Both the position numbers and the translations under genes were made by a program. Of a stretch of 64,000 bases of DNA, positions 43,448 to 51,303 are shown one piece after another; the stretch's first letter is position 1, and every line of letters starts with the position of its first letter. This DNA is from Flavobacterium sp. xlx-214 (GTDB lineage: Bacteria; Bacteroidota; Bacteroidia; Flavobacteriales; Flavobacteriaceae): NCBI RefSeq assembly GCF_013874595.1, contig NZ_CP059431.1:1302001-1366000 (forward strand), read 5' to 3'. The notes under the pieces are model-generated. The model did no database searches and was not told the DNA's origin. It was given only the letters and a program-made list of their open reading frames with translations.

Positions 43448-44908
43448 ATGATGTTTAAACAATTGGCTCAATTAGAATGGAAGGGTACTACACGTAAAGG
43501 TGCAGTTGCTCAGCGTGTTTTAATGACATTAGGAAAAGGCTACTTTGGTTTGTGTTACTTAGTATTTATGGTTGCTATGAGCTTTGGCTTGTTTAAGTTT
43601 GCCGAAGAGCAAGGTTTAGATCCGTTGCAAGGTTACTTTAAATACGCCATTTATCTATGGATGGGCGATTTAGTAATACGTTACTTTTTTCAAAAAATGC
43701 CTACAACCTTAGTAAAACCATTGTTAATTCAGAACATTCGTAAAAGTACTATTGTAAAATATTGCTTAACAAAATCGGCACTGTCGTTTTTTAACTTTGT
43801 CAACATTTTAATGGGTATTGTGCTAGCTGCTGGTATGATAAGTATGGATTTTCCTGTTATTAACAGCTTGCTTTTTGCGTTATCATTTACCTTGTTTTTG
43901 TTAGCTAATTGTTTTTTGGTGCAATTGTTAAATCATGTATCAAAATTTGCATTACCTTTTTTAATAATGTTTGGGGGGGTGTTAGCCTTAGATTTTTATA
44001 AATATATTGATGTTACCTCATACACAAAATACTTTTTTGAAGGTTTTTATAACTACCCGTTTTTAGTAGTTGTAATAGCTGCCTACTTAATAATGTTGGT
44101 GGTGTTTTGTTATCGTTTTTATAAGGCTAATTTATCGTTGGATAGCGCTATTGTAGTTAAGAAAGAAACCTATACCTATTACGAATTAAACTTCTTAAAT
44201 CGTTTTGGAAAGTTGGCTCCCTTTTTAAAGTTAGATATTAAATTGTTAACTCGCAATAAACGTACGCGTACTGTTTTATTCATGAGTGCTTTGTTTTTAT
44301 TGTATGGCTTGTTATTTTTTACAATGGATACGTACAAAGGCAACAATTTCTTTATCATTTTATCAGCTATTATGATAACGGGCGGGTTTATGTTAATGTT
44401 TGGACAATACGTGCCAAGTTGGGACAGTAGTTATTATCCTTTAATGATGACGCAAAACATTCCTTACCGTACTTACTTAGAGTCAAAATGGTTAATTATG
44501 GTTTTGGCAACAATAGTATCTATTCTTTTGGCAAGTTTTTATTTGTTCTTTGGTTTAAATACCTATTTGGTTATTGTAGCAGTTGGTTGTTATAATATTG
44601 GATGGAACTGTTATATGTCTTTAATTACTGGGGCTTTTATTCAATCAAAAATCGATTTAACAAGTAATAAAAATGCGTTTGCCGATTCTAAAGCGTTCAA
44701 TATTCAAACACTTTTATTAAGTATTCCAACAATAGCAATTCCTGTAGCTTTGTATTTCTTATTAACCTTTATTTTTGAGTTTAACATGGCAATGATTGCC
44801 TTTGTAGTTATAGGATTAATAGGTGTGTTAGTAAAACCATTTATGTTTAATTTAATAGAAAATTTATATAAATCGCAAAAATATAAAACCATAAAAGCTT
44901 ATAAATAA
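43448..44908 (+). CDS. DUF5687 membrane protein, ABC exporter permease
   Basis: 486 residues with about 12 membrane helices, beginning with a cytoplasmic MFKQLAQLEWKGTTRKG segment typical of DUF5687. It is followed after one base by an ABC ATPase gene, so it is the permease of an ABC-2-like exporter. Substrate unknown. Placed in the middle of an Fe-S/ferredoxin group but separated by terminators at both ends. Confidence 0.85.
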   Translation: MMFKQLAQLEWKGTTRKGAVAQRVLMTLGKGYFGLCYLVFMVAMSFGLFKFAEEQGLDPLQGYFKYAIYLWMGDLVIRYFFQKMPTTLVKPLLIQNIRKSTIVKYCLTKSALSFFNFVNILMGIVLAAGMISMDFPVINSLLFALSFTLFLLANCFLVQLLNHVSKFALPFLIMFGGVLALDFYKYIDVTSYTKYFFEGFYNYPFLVVVIAAYLIMLVVFCYRFYKANLSLDSAIVVKKETYTYYELNFLNRFGKLAPFLKLDIKLLTRNKRTRTVLFMSALFLLYGLLFFTMDTYKGNNFFIILSAIMITGGFMLMFGQYVPSWDSSYYPLMMTQNIPYRTYLESKWLIMVLATIVSILLASFYLFFGLNTYLVIVAVGCYNIGWNCYMSLITGAFIQSKIDLTSNKNAFADSKAFNIQTLLLSIPTIAIPVALYFLLTFIFEFNMAMIAFVVIGLIGVLVKPFMFNLIENLYKSQKYKTIKAYK

Positions 44909-44909
44909 T

Positions 44910-45614
44910 ATGATACAAGTAAATAATCTTAAAAAAATATACGACGGTAATACTGTTTTAGATTTACCTGGATTTACAATTCCATTAGGTCAAAGTTTTG
45001 GATTGGTAGGGAACAACGGTGCAGGTAAAACTACTTTTTTTAGTTTGCTGTTAGATTTAATTGATCCTACGCAAGGTAACATTGAAAATAATGGAGTTAT
45101 TGTCAATAAAAGCGAAGATTGGAAGAGCTTTACAACTGCTTTTTTGGATGAAACTTTTTTGATAGGCTATTTAACCTGCGAAGAATATTTTTATTTTCTT
45201 GGCGAATTACGTAACCAAACCAAAGAACAAGTAGATGCTTTTTTACATGGTTATGCTGAGTTTTTTAACAACGAAATCTTAGGGAAAAACAAATACATTC
45301 GCGATTTATCTAAAGGAAATCAAAAAAAGGTGGGCATTATAGGGGCTTTGTTAGGAAATCCTAAAGTAATTGTGTTAGATGAGCCTTTTGCTAATTTAGA
45401 TCCAACAACTCAAATTCGTTTAAAAAAGATTTTAAGAAATATCGCCGATACAAAGCAAACAACTTTATTGGTTTCTAGTCACGATTTGAATCATACTTTT
45501 GAAATTTCGGACAGAATTGTATGTTTTGAACGCGGACAAATTATTAAAGATATCGATACAAAAGAATATTCGTTTGAAGAATTAACCGCCTTTTTTGATG
45601 TGGTTGAAGCGTAA
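44910..45614 (+). CDS. ABC transporter ATP-binding protein (partner of DUF5687)
   Basis: 234 residues. Walker A GNNGAGKTT, signature LSKGNQKK and Walker B VIVLDEPFANLDP, with SSHDLNHTFEI as the H-loop. The modified signature (LSKGNQ) is common in CcmA/NatA-like exporters. Operon with the permease; ends at the terminator at 45613-45643. Confidence 0.93.
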   Translation: MIQVNNLKKIYDGNTVLDLPGFTIPLGQSFGLVGNNGAGKTTFFSLLLDLIDPTQGNIENNGVIVNKSEDWKSFTTAFLDETFLIGYLTCEEYFYFLGELRNQTKEQVDAFLHGYAEFFNNEILGKNKYIRDLSKGNQKKVGIIGALLGNPKVIVLDEPFANLDPTTQIRLKKILRNIADTKQTTLLVSSHDLNHTFEISDRIVCFERGQIIKDIDTKEYSFEELTAFFDVVEA

Positions 45615-45643
45615 AAAAATCAGCTCATTGAGCTGACTTTTTT
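45613..45643 (+). terminator. Terminator of the ABC exporter operon
   Basis: Hairpin TCAGCT/AGCTGA (extendable to TCAGCTCA/TGAGCTGA) with A7 before and T6 after, touching the stop codon. Confidence 0.82.
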
Positions 45644-45695
45644 GTTTTATGAATATATTAAATACCAATATTTAGTACTCAGTTTTTATAATCAG

Positions 45696-45703
45696 TATCT
45701 TTG
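45696..45703 (+). promoter_or_regulatory. Ferredoxin gene -7 promoter box (TATCTTTG)
   Basis: Perfect TANNTTTG, 14 bases before the ATG at 45718. Confidence 0.5.
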
Positions 45704-45717
45704 CAAAAAAAATATAA

Positions 45718-46053
45718 ATGAGCGATATAAAAATTACAATTATAGATAGAAACTGTATGGAACATACTGTTGATGCGCCTACTGATATGAACATGAATAT
45801 TATGGAATTAGTACGCGCTTATGAATTAGCAGAAGAGGGTACTATAGGTATTTGCGGTGGTATGGCTATGTGCGCATCTTGCCAATGTTATGTGTTAAAT
45901 GAAGATGAAGTAACATTACCTGAAAAAAATCCTGATGAAGAGGCGATGCTTTGGGAAGCCTTTAATGTAAAAGATAATAGCCGTTTAGGATGCCAAATTG
46001 CAATTACACCTGAGATTGAAGGTTTAAAAATTGAATTAGCACCAGAAAGTTAA
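45718..46053 (+). CDS. 2Fe-2S ferredoxin, adrenodoxin/ISC type
   Basis: 111 residues. Cluster cysteines in GICGGMAMCASCQCYV (C-x5-C-x2-C) and the fourth in RLGCQIAI. This is the vertebrate-adrenodoxin/Isc-Fdx type, which donates electrons to Fe-S assembly or hydroxylases. The reductase at 42295 is a plausible partner. Own promoter. Confidence 0.92.
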   Translation: MSDIKITIIDRNCMEHTVDAPTDMNMNIMELVRAYELAEEGTIGICGGMAMCASCQCYVLNEDEVTLPEKNPDEEAMLWEAFNVKDNSRLGCQIAITPEIEGLKIELAPES

Positions 46054-46089
46054 TTTTTTTAAGAATTAAATGTATTTTGTTTTAAAAAA

Positions 46090-46200
46090 TTACATACCTT
46101 TATAGAAATATGGTGAAAAAATTTCCTTGAAATTGAAATCACCTTATTTTGTGGATTTATTTTATTTTAGTTGAAAAACGAAACATTTGTTTCGTTTTTC
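46090..46200 (+). ncRNA. Candidate small RNA in the 299-base gap after the ferredoxin gene
   Basis: A promoter-like TTG then TACCTTTA (about 46094-46101) is followed by an imperfect stem GGTGA...TCACC (about 46112-46143) and a strong terminator (AAAAACGAAACA/TGTTTCGTTTTT, 46174-46199). No ORF is present. The terminator is 120 bases beyond the ferredoxin stop, so it may instead be that gene's 3' end. The rest of the gap to 46330 is AT-rich with nothing visible. Confidence 0.3.
46174..46199 (+). terminator. Intrinsic terminator after the ferredoxin gene or candidate small RNA
   Basis: Perfect 12-bp stem AAAAACGAAACA/TGTTTCGTTTTT with a 2-base centre and a following T-rich tract. Confidence 0.8.
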
Positions 46201-46330
46201 TCTTTTTAATAATGAGGTTGTTGTTTTTTTCAATCTGTTTTTTTGAAGAATGTATCTAAAGTGCTTATTGAGATTTTGACTTAAAAAATCTAAATTTTTT
46301 AGAAAAAGTACATCAAAACAAAAAAAAGAT

Positions 46331-46338
46331 TAATTTTG
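46331..46338 (+). promoter_or_regulatory. -7 promoter box (TAATTTTG) of the 110-aa membrane protein gene
   Basis: Perfect TANNTTTG, 14 bases before the ATG at 46353. Confidence 0.45.
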
Positions 46339-46352
46339 TGCGATTCTAACTG

Positions 46353-46685
46353 ATGAATATGAAAGCGCTGCTACAATTTATAAAATGGCCTTTAATTGTA
46401 TTAACTTTATTGTTAATAGTTTACCTTGTTTTAATTATTGTTTTACATGAAAAAGCATTTTATTGGAACGAAGAATATAAAATTTACATGGTTATTCAGG
46501 TGCTGCATGTAATTGTTTCGTTAAGTGTCCTTTTTATTATTTGGAGCAGTAATTTGTATGACAGATGGAAAAAAATTGATCAAACTTTACTAGTTGTCTT
46601 TTTAAGTGTAATTGGTTTGTGGATTTGGTATAAAAAATACATGAACAGTTATTTAAACCACGATAAAGAAAATAATTTACGATAA
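46353..46685 (+). CDS. Small three-helix membrane protein
   Basis: 110 residues with membrane segments near 13-32, 49-68 and 79-94 and a charged C-terminal tail. No family recognised. It has a consensus promoter and a strong shared terminator, so it is a genuine single gene. Confidence 0.7.
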   Translation: MNMKALLQFIKWPLIVLTLLLIVYLVLIIVLHEKAFYWNEEYKIYMVIQVLHVIVSLSVLFIIWSSNLYDRWKKIDQTLLVVFLSVIGLWIWYKKYMNSYLNHDKENNLR

Positions 46686-46719
46686 AAAAAATCCCGAAGA
46701 CATCTTCGGGATTTTTTTT
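46684..46719. terminator. Bidirectional terminator
   Basis: Hairpin AAATCCCGAAGA/TCTTCGGGATTT with a 2-base centre and long A and T tracts on both sides, between convergent genes. Confidence 0.9.
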
Positions 46720-46731
46720 ATCATTAAAATT

Positions 46732-47910
46732 TTATTTAAAAGCATTCAAGCCAGTAACATCCATACCTGTAATTAGTAAGTGAACATCATGCGTACCTTC
46801 ATATGTTACAACCGATTCTAAGTTCATCATGTGGCGCATAATAGAATATTCGCCTGTAATACCCATACCACCTAACATTTGGCGTGCATCACGAGCAATG
46901 GTTAAAGCCATATCAACATTGTTACGTTTTGCCATAGAAATTTGTGCCGATGTTGCTTTACCTTCGTTACGTAAAACACCTAAACGCCAAGTTAATAATT
47001 GTGCTTTGGTAATTTCGGTAATCATCTCAGCTAATTTCTTTTGTTGTAATTGAAAACCTCCAATAGGTCTATCAAACTGAATGCGCTCTTTAGAATAACG
47101 TAATGCAGTGTCATAACAATCCATAGCAGCACCAATAGCTCCCCATGCAATTCCATAACGAGCCGAATCTAAACATCCAAGTGGTGCGCCTAAGCCCGAT
47201 TTGTTGGGTAATAAATTTTCTTTAGGAACTTTTACGTTGTCAAAAATCAATTCTCCCGTTGCAGATGCTCTTAACGACCATTTATTGTGTGTTTCCGGAG
47301 TTGTAAATCCTTCCATGCCACGTTCAACAACTAATCCATGAATACGTCCTTCTTCATTCTTTGCCCAAACAACTGCAATATCTGCAAAAGGTGCATTAGA
47401 AATCCACATTTTAGCTCCGTTCAATAAATAATGGTCGCCCATGTCTTTAAAGTTCGTTACCATTCCACCAGGGTTTGATCCATAATCAGGTTCTGTTAAA
47501 CCAAAACATCCAATCATTTCACCCGTAGCTAATTTTGGAAGATATTTCATACGTTGTTCTTCGTTTCCATATTTCCAAATTGGGTACATAACCAAAGATG
47601 ATTGTACAGATGAAGTAGAACGAACGCCAGAATCACCACGTTCAATTTCTTGCATAATTAATCCGTACGAAATTTGATCTAAACCTGCACCGCCATATTC
47701 AACAGGAATATAAGGTCCAAATCCGCCAATTTCGCCCAAACCTTTTACAATTTGATGTGGAAATTCTGCTCTTTGAGCATATTCTTCAATAATAGGAGAA
47801 ACTTCTTTCTTAACCCAAGCTCTTGCTGAGTCGCGTACTAATTTATGTTCTTCTGTAAGTAAATCGTCTAATAAATAATAGTCAGGTGCCTGAAATAAAT
47901 CTGGTTTCAT
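46732..47910 (-). CDS. Acyl-CoA dehydrogenase, glutaryl-CoA dehydrogenase-like
   Basis: 392 residues. Family signatures: GCFGLTEPDYGSNPGGM, MWISNAPFADIAVVWA, RYGIAWGAIGAAMDCYD and the catalytic glutamate in VVTYEGTHDVHLLITG. The TEPDxGS/YEGTHD pattern and length match glutaryl-CoA dehydrogenases, which oxidise and decarboxylate glutaryl-CoA in lysine/tryptophan breakdown; substrate specificity cannot be proved by reading. Own promoter at 47934-47963. Confidence 0.92.
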   Translation of the reverse strand: MKPDLFQAPDYYLLDDLLTEEHKLVRDSARAWVKKEVSPIIEEYAQRAEFPHQIVKGLGEIGGFGPYIPVEYGGAGLDQISYGLIMQEIERGDSGVRSTSSVQSSLVMYPIWKYGNEEQRMKYLPKLATGEMIGCFGLTEPDYGSNPGGMVTNFKDMGDHYLLNGAKMWISNAPFADIAVVWAKNEEGRIHGLVVERGMEGFTTPETHNKWSLRASATGELIFDNVKVPKENLLPNKSGLGAPLGCLDSARYGIAWGAIGAAMDCYDTALRYSKERIQFDRPIGGFQLQQKKLAEMITEITKAQLLTWRLGVLRNEGKATSAQISMAKRNNVDMALTIARDARQMLGGMGITGEYSIMRHMMNLESVVTYEGTHDVHLLITGMDVTGLNAFK

Positions 47911-47933
47911 AATTTGATTAAATAGTTGAGAAA

Positions 47934-47963
47934 CAAAAATAACGATATTTACTTAAATTGCAA
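47934..47963 (-). promoter_or_regulatory. Promoter of the acyl-CoA dehydrogenase gene
   Basis: Minus strand: TTG (47963-47961), 19-base spacer, TATTTTTG (47941-47934), 23 bases before the ATG. A full match to the Bacteroidota consensus. Confidence 0.62.
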
Positions 47964-47993
47964 CTTTTATAAAATAACTTAACTTTAAATTGT

Positions 47994-48017
47994 ATGCGTT
48001 TTACTGATTTTATTTGA
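47994..48017 (+). pseudogene. 5' remnant resembling the 56-aa membrane protein gene at 48929
   Basis: ATGCGTTTTACTGATTTT then ATTTGA repeats the start of the gene at 48929 (ATGCGTTTTGCTGATTT), with an apparent internal deletion and an immediate stop after seven codons. It suggests that the plug-domain gene was inserted or duplicated between two copies of this small gene. Confidence 0.35.
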
Positions 48018-48084
48018 AGATAAAGTAGTAACTTGTTATAATGTTTTTGGTTACGAAGTTGGTAATACAAATAAATTAAAAAAG

Positions 48085-48798
48085 ATGGGAAAAATATTTG
48101 GTGTTTGTAGGAGTGTAATTATTGTATTTACTTTAATGTTTTTTTCGAGTTTGTCGTGGGCACAAAAAACGACATCTACAATTGCTACTCAAAAATTAGA
48201 AATAACAGGTATTGTTAAAACTGAGGATGGAGACCCGATTGCTGGAGCTATTGTAAGGTTAAGAGGAACTAATATAGAAACAGAAACTAATGCTGAAGGA
48301 AAGTATACGTTTAATGTAAAAAAAGGTGATAAAATTCAGTTTGTTTATAGAGGATTTAAAACAAGTACAGCAATTGTTCGCAAGAGTAATATTTTGAATG
48401 TTAAGATGAAAGAAGATGATGTTGACTTGCATGATGTTATAATTTCTTTCAATTGTCATTCATCAATAGGCTGTACTATTGATACAGCCAGTGTTGAAAG
48501 AATTGAACTTAATGAAAGTCATATTGTAGATGTTGGATATCCATTAGCTTTTAGTGTAGAACCTAGACCATCAGAAGTTTACAGAAATCCCGAAACTATT
48601 TTAAAAGATGTAGAGAGTTTATCCCGAAACGGTAATTATACGTATGTTGTAGATGGTGTTCAAGTTAGCGAAGAAACATTTCGAATGTTAAATCAAAATG
48701 ATGTTGAAAGCGTGGATATTTACAAGCATACCGATGTTTACAATGCGCGTTTTGGAAACAAAGAAAACCAAAGTAGAATATCGTTAAACGTACGATAA
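48085..48798 (+). CDS. Carboxypeptidase-regulatory-like plus TonB-plug-like protein without a barrel
   Basis: 237 residues. Signal peptide (to about SLSWAQ), a CarboxypepD-reg-like/DUF4480 domain (about 39-110: ITGIVKTEDGDPIAGAIVRLRG), then a segment resembling the end of a TonB plug (YVVDGVQVSEETFRMLNQNDVESVDIYK). The frame closes with SRISLNVR at a normal stop, with no barrel. Such plug-only proteins are known in Bacteroidota as secreted or periplasmic proteins of unknown role. Two cysteines (FNCHSSIGC) could form a disulfide. Confidence 0.75.
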   Translation: MGKIFGVCRSVIIVFTLMFFSSLSWAQKTTSTIATQKLEITGIVKTEDGDPIAGAIVRLRGTNIETETNAEGKYTFNVKKGDKIQFVYRGFKTSTAIVRKSNILNVKMKEDDVDLHDVIISFNCHSSIGCTIDTASVERIELNESHIVDVGYPLAFSVEPRPSEVYRNPETILKDVESLSRNGNYTYVVDGVQVSEETFRMLNQNDVESVDIYKHTDVYNARFGNKENQSRISLNVR

Positions 48799-48820
48799 AT
48801 CTCTATTTATATTAACAGCC

Positions 48821-48883
48821 GTCGCTTCGAGTAGCGCAACGGAGTGAAGTGTATCGAGAAGTTCTCGACAAGCTCGAACCGAC
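48821..48883. repeat. 63-bp palindromic element with terminal inverted repeats
   Basis: Ends GTCGCTTCGAG and CTCGAACCGAC are inverted repeats with one mismatch. Inside are the palindrome CGAGAAGTTCTCG and a GC content well above the flanks. It looks like a small non-coding mobile or extragenic palindromic element. Related sequences occur between genes in other flavobacteria (recalled, not checked). Confidence 0.65.
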
Positions 48884-48928
48884 AATGCCTTTTATGTTAA
48901 AAATTTCGATCTATCTTAATTTTATTAT

Positions 48929-49099
48929 ATGCGTTTTGCTGATTTATCCGACTTTGGTGGTTTTATTTGGTGGCTGTTTGTACGATTTACTAAAACAGAT
49001 TTAGTTAAAGAACAATCACAAGAAAATTGGAGCAGAAATATATTTATAGTTTTACTGTTATTTACTTTTTTTGGATGGATTATCAGTAAGTTCTTTTAA
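48929..49099 (+). CDS. Small membrane protein, 56 aa
   Basis: The frame reads MRFADLSDFGGFIWW, then a basic/polar stretch and a single membrane helix (IFIVLLLFTFFGWII) ending SKFF. A 56-residue protein with an aromatic N-terminal patch and a membrane anchor is protein-like. Its stop overlaps that of the convergent radical SAM gene (TTAA). Part of its start is duplicated at 47994, supporting that it is a real gene. Function unknown. Confidence 0.6.
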   Translation: MRFADLSDFGGFIWWLFVRFTKTDLVKEQSQENWSRNIFIVLLLFTFFGWIISKFF

Positions 49100-50148
49100 A
49101 ACAACCGCAACTGCTCGCCTTTGGTTCCGTCAAATAAATCGCTTGATAATTTTGGGAATTTCGCTTGATTAAAATATTTTTTTCTACCAATTTCAAAGGT
49201 TTTATGAATCATATCAGCAAAATTACCATTGCCTGTGTTTCGTTTGGCAATGTTACGCTCTGCAAGATTGCCGTTGTGTAACGAAGCTATTTGGTTTAAA
49301 ACTTTATCCTTTCTATCAGGAAAATGGGTTTCTAACCAATCTTTAAAAACAGGTTCTACTTCGTCGTTCAAACCTACTAATGTGTACCCAAAAGTGATTG
49401 CACCGTGTTCTGATATGGTTTTTAGGATAGACAAAATTTCAGAACTATTTAAACCAGGAATAATAGGGGCAACCATTACATGCGTGGGAATGTCGTTTTC
49501 GGCTAATGTTTTTAGTGCTTGTAATTTTGTTTTTACTGATGAGGTGCGAGGTTCTAAGACTCTGCGTAAATGCTCGTTTATGGTAGGTATGCTTAAAGAA
49601 ACGTTTACTAGATTCTTTTCTGCTAATGGTTTTAAGATATCTAAATCACGAAGTACTAAAGCATTTTTTGTAATGATGCTTACAGGATGACGATAATCTA
49701 AACACAATTGTAATATCTTACGTGTAATTTCTAATTTTCGTTCTAAAGGTTGGTAGCAATCGGTGTTTCCTGATAATTGAAGTGTAGATGCTTTGTATCC
49801 TCGCTTTAAAAAGAATTGTTCTAAAAGTTCGGGTGCGTTTTTCTTTACTAAAATAATTCGTTCAAAATCTACGCCAGCACTATAACCCCAATATTGATGT
49901 GTAGGGCGTGCATAGCAATACGCACACCCATGCTCGCACCCTTGATACGGATTGATAGAATACATAAAAGGCAAACTGTTGCCCTTTATTTTATTGACAA
50001 TTGTTTTTGGAAAAACTTCTAAAATTTGCGTTTTAGCAATTTCTTCTTCGTAATCGTCTTGATAAATAGAGGTTTCATATCGTTGTTTGAAAAAACGATT
50101 GTGTATGTTTTCTGTAGCGCCTTGCCCTTTTATGATATTCTTCTGCAT
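49096..50148 (-). CDS. PA0069-family radical SAM protein
   Basis: 350 residues from the ATG at 50148 (the frame is open to 50187, but that part overlaps the promoter region). The cluster motif CEHGCAYCYARP (CxxxCxxC) and the GCxYCYARPTHxYxG signature place it with PA0069-type/spore photoproduct lyase-like radical SAM enzymes (COG1533). The substrate is unknown, probably nucleic-acid related. Confidence 0.88.
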   Translation of the reverse strand: MQKNIIKGQGATENIHNRFFKQRYETSIYQDDYEEEIAKTQILEVFPKTIVNKIKGNSLPFMYSINPYQGCEHGCAYCYARPTHQYWGYSAGVDFERIILVKKNAPELLEQFFLKRGYKASTLQLSGNTDCYQPLERKLEITRKILQLCLDYRHPVSIITKNALVLRDLDILKPLAEKNLVNVSLSIPTINEHLRRVLEPRTSSVKTKLQALKTLAENDIPTHVMVAPIIPGLNSSEILSILKTISEHGAITFGYTLVGLNDEVEPVFKDWLETHFPDRKDKVLNQIASLHNGNLAERNIAKRNTGNGNFADMIHKTFEIGRKKYFNQAKFPKLSSDLFDGTKGEQLRLF

Positions 50149-50204
50149 ACCTCTTTTTTTAGAATCATAAAAGTACAAGACAAGCAAGTCAAAAAACGAC
50201 GTTT

Positions 50205-51161
50205 TTAAAAAACTGCTTGAGCGATTGTTTTTATGGTATCGGCTTTTCCCATGCTGTAATAATGAATAATAGGTACGCCAGCCGCTTTTAATTCTTTACT
50301 TTGTTGAATACACCATTCAATACCAATTTGTTTAACAGCGTTGTTATCACTAGCTTTTATGGCATCTAAAACCAACTGATCAGGTAAATCGACTTTAAAA
50401 CGATGCGGAATCATATTTAACTGACTTTTAGTTGTTAAAGGTTTTATACCTGGAATAATAGGTACATTGATATCTGCTTTTCTGCATTTTTCAACAAATT
50501 CAAAAAACTTAGCATTATCAAAAAACATTTGGGTGACAATATAATCGGCACCATTGTCAATTTTTTGCTTTAAAAAGTTTAAATCGGTATCAAAATTAGG
50601 CGCTTCCATATGCTTTTCAGGATAACCCGCCACACCAATGCAAAAATTTGTTTGCGATGTGTTTAGCAATTCATCATCTAAATAAACGCCCTTGTTTAAT
50701 TCGGTAATTTGCGTTACTAAATCAGATGCGTATCTATGACCGTTCTTCTCGGCTTTAAAATAAATTTCACTTTTAACCGCATCGCCACGTAAAGCCACAA
50801 CGTTTTCAATTCCTAAAAAATCTAAATCAATTAAGAAGTTTTCGGTATCTTCCTTCGTAAAACCACCACACAAAATATGCGGAATAGCATCTACCTTATA
50901 TTTGTTTTGAATAGCAGCGCAAATTCCCACTGTTCCAGGTCGTTTTTTTACCACTTTTTTCTCTAACAAACCGTTGGCAACTTCTTTGTACGTGTATTCT
51001 TCGCGATGATAGGTAACATCAATAAAAGGAGGTTGAAATTCTATTAATGGATCAATAGCATCAAAAATACTTTGAATGTTTTGACCTTTCAAAGGCGGTA
51101 AAATTTCAAACGAAAACAACGTTTTTCCGTTCGCTTTTTCAATATGTTCTGTAACTTTCAT
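50205..51161 (-). CDS. metF: Methylenetetrahydrofolate reductase
   Basis: 318 residues from the ATG at 51161. Motifs: FSFEILPPLKG, DVTYHR, HILCGGFTKEDTENFL, ALRGD and FFDNAKFFEFVEKCR. It reduces 5,10-methylene-THF to 5-methyl-THF, the methyl donor for MetH encoded just upstream. The open frame extends to 51230, but those codons lie in the repeat element 51173-51290. Last gene of the methionine operon. Confidence 0.95.
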   Translation of the reverse strand: MKVTEHIEKANGKTLFSFEILPPLKGQNIQSIFDAIDPLIEFQPPFIDVTYHREEYTYKEVANGLLEKKVVKKRPGTVGICAAIQNKYKVDAIPHILCGGFTKEDTENFLIDLDFLGIENVVALRGDAVKSEIYFKAEKNGHRYASDLVTQITELNKGVYLDDELLNTSQTNFCIGVAGYPEKHMEAPNFDTDLNFLKQKIDNGADYIVTQMFFDNAKFFEFVEKCRKADINVPIIPGIKPLTTKSQLNMIPHRFKVDLPDQLVLDAIKASDNNAVKQIGIEWCIQQSKELKAAGVPIIHYYSMGKADTIKTIAQAVF

Positions 51162-51172
51162 ATATATTTTTT

Positions 51173-51290
51173 GGGCGTTTCCCTTCGGGTCGGGCTTTAC
51201 ATTACAAGCTTTTGTTTCATTACATTTCACAAAAGGCTTTTCATTGCACCCGAGGCTTCAGCCGAACTGACTGAAAGTAATCCCTAACGC
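51173..51290. repeat. 118-bp structured repeat inserted between metH and metF
   Basis: Ends GGGCGTTTCCC and TCCCTAACGC carry short inverted ends (GGGCGTT/AACGC). Inside are hairpins AAGCTTTTGT/ACAAAAGGCTT and GGCTTCAGCC. It resembles Bacteroidota intergenic repeats with TTAGGGAT and CCCGACCCGAAGGG words (recalled, not checked). It sits inside the operon mRNA and could affect processing or relative metF levels. Confidence 0.55.
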
Positions 51291-51303
51291 AGTTTAGTTG
51301 ATG

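Noticed and set aside
51162-51230. Extended N-terminus of MetF (Cys/Lys-rich)
   Set aside because: These codons come from the inserted repeat element; MetF homology begins at the ATG at 51161.
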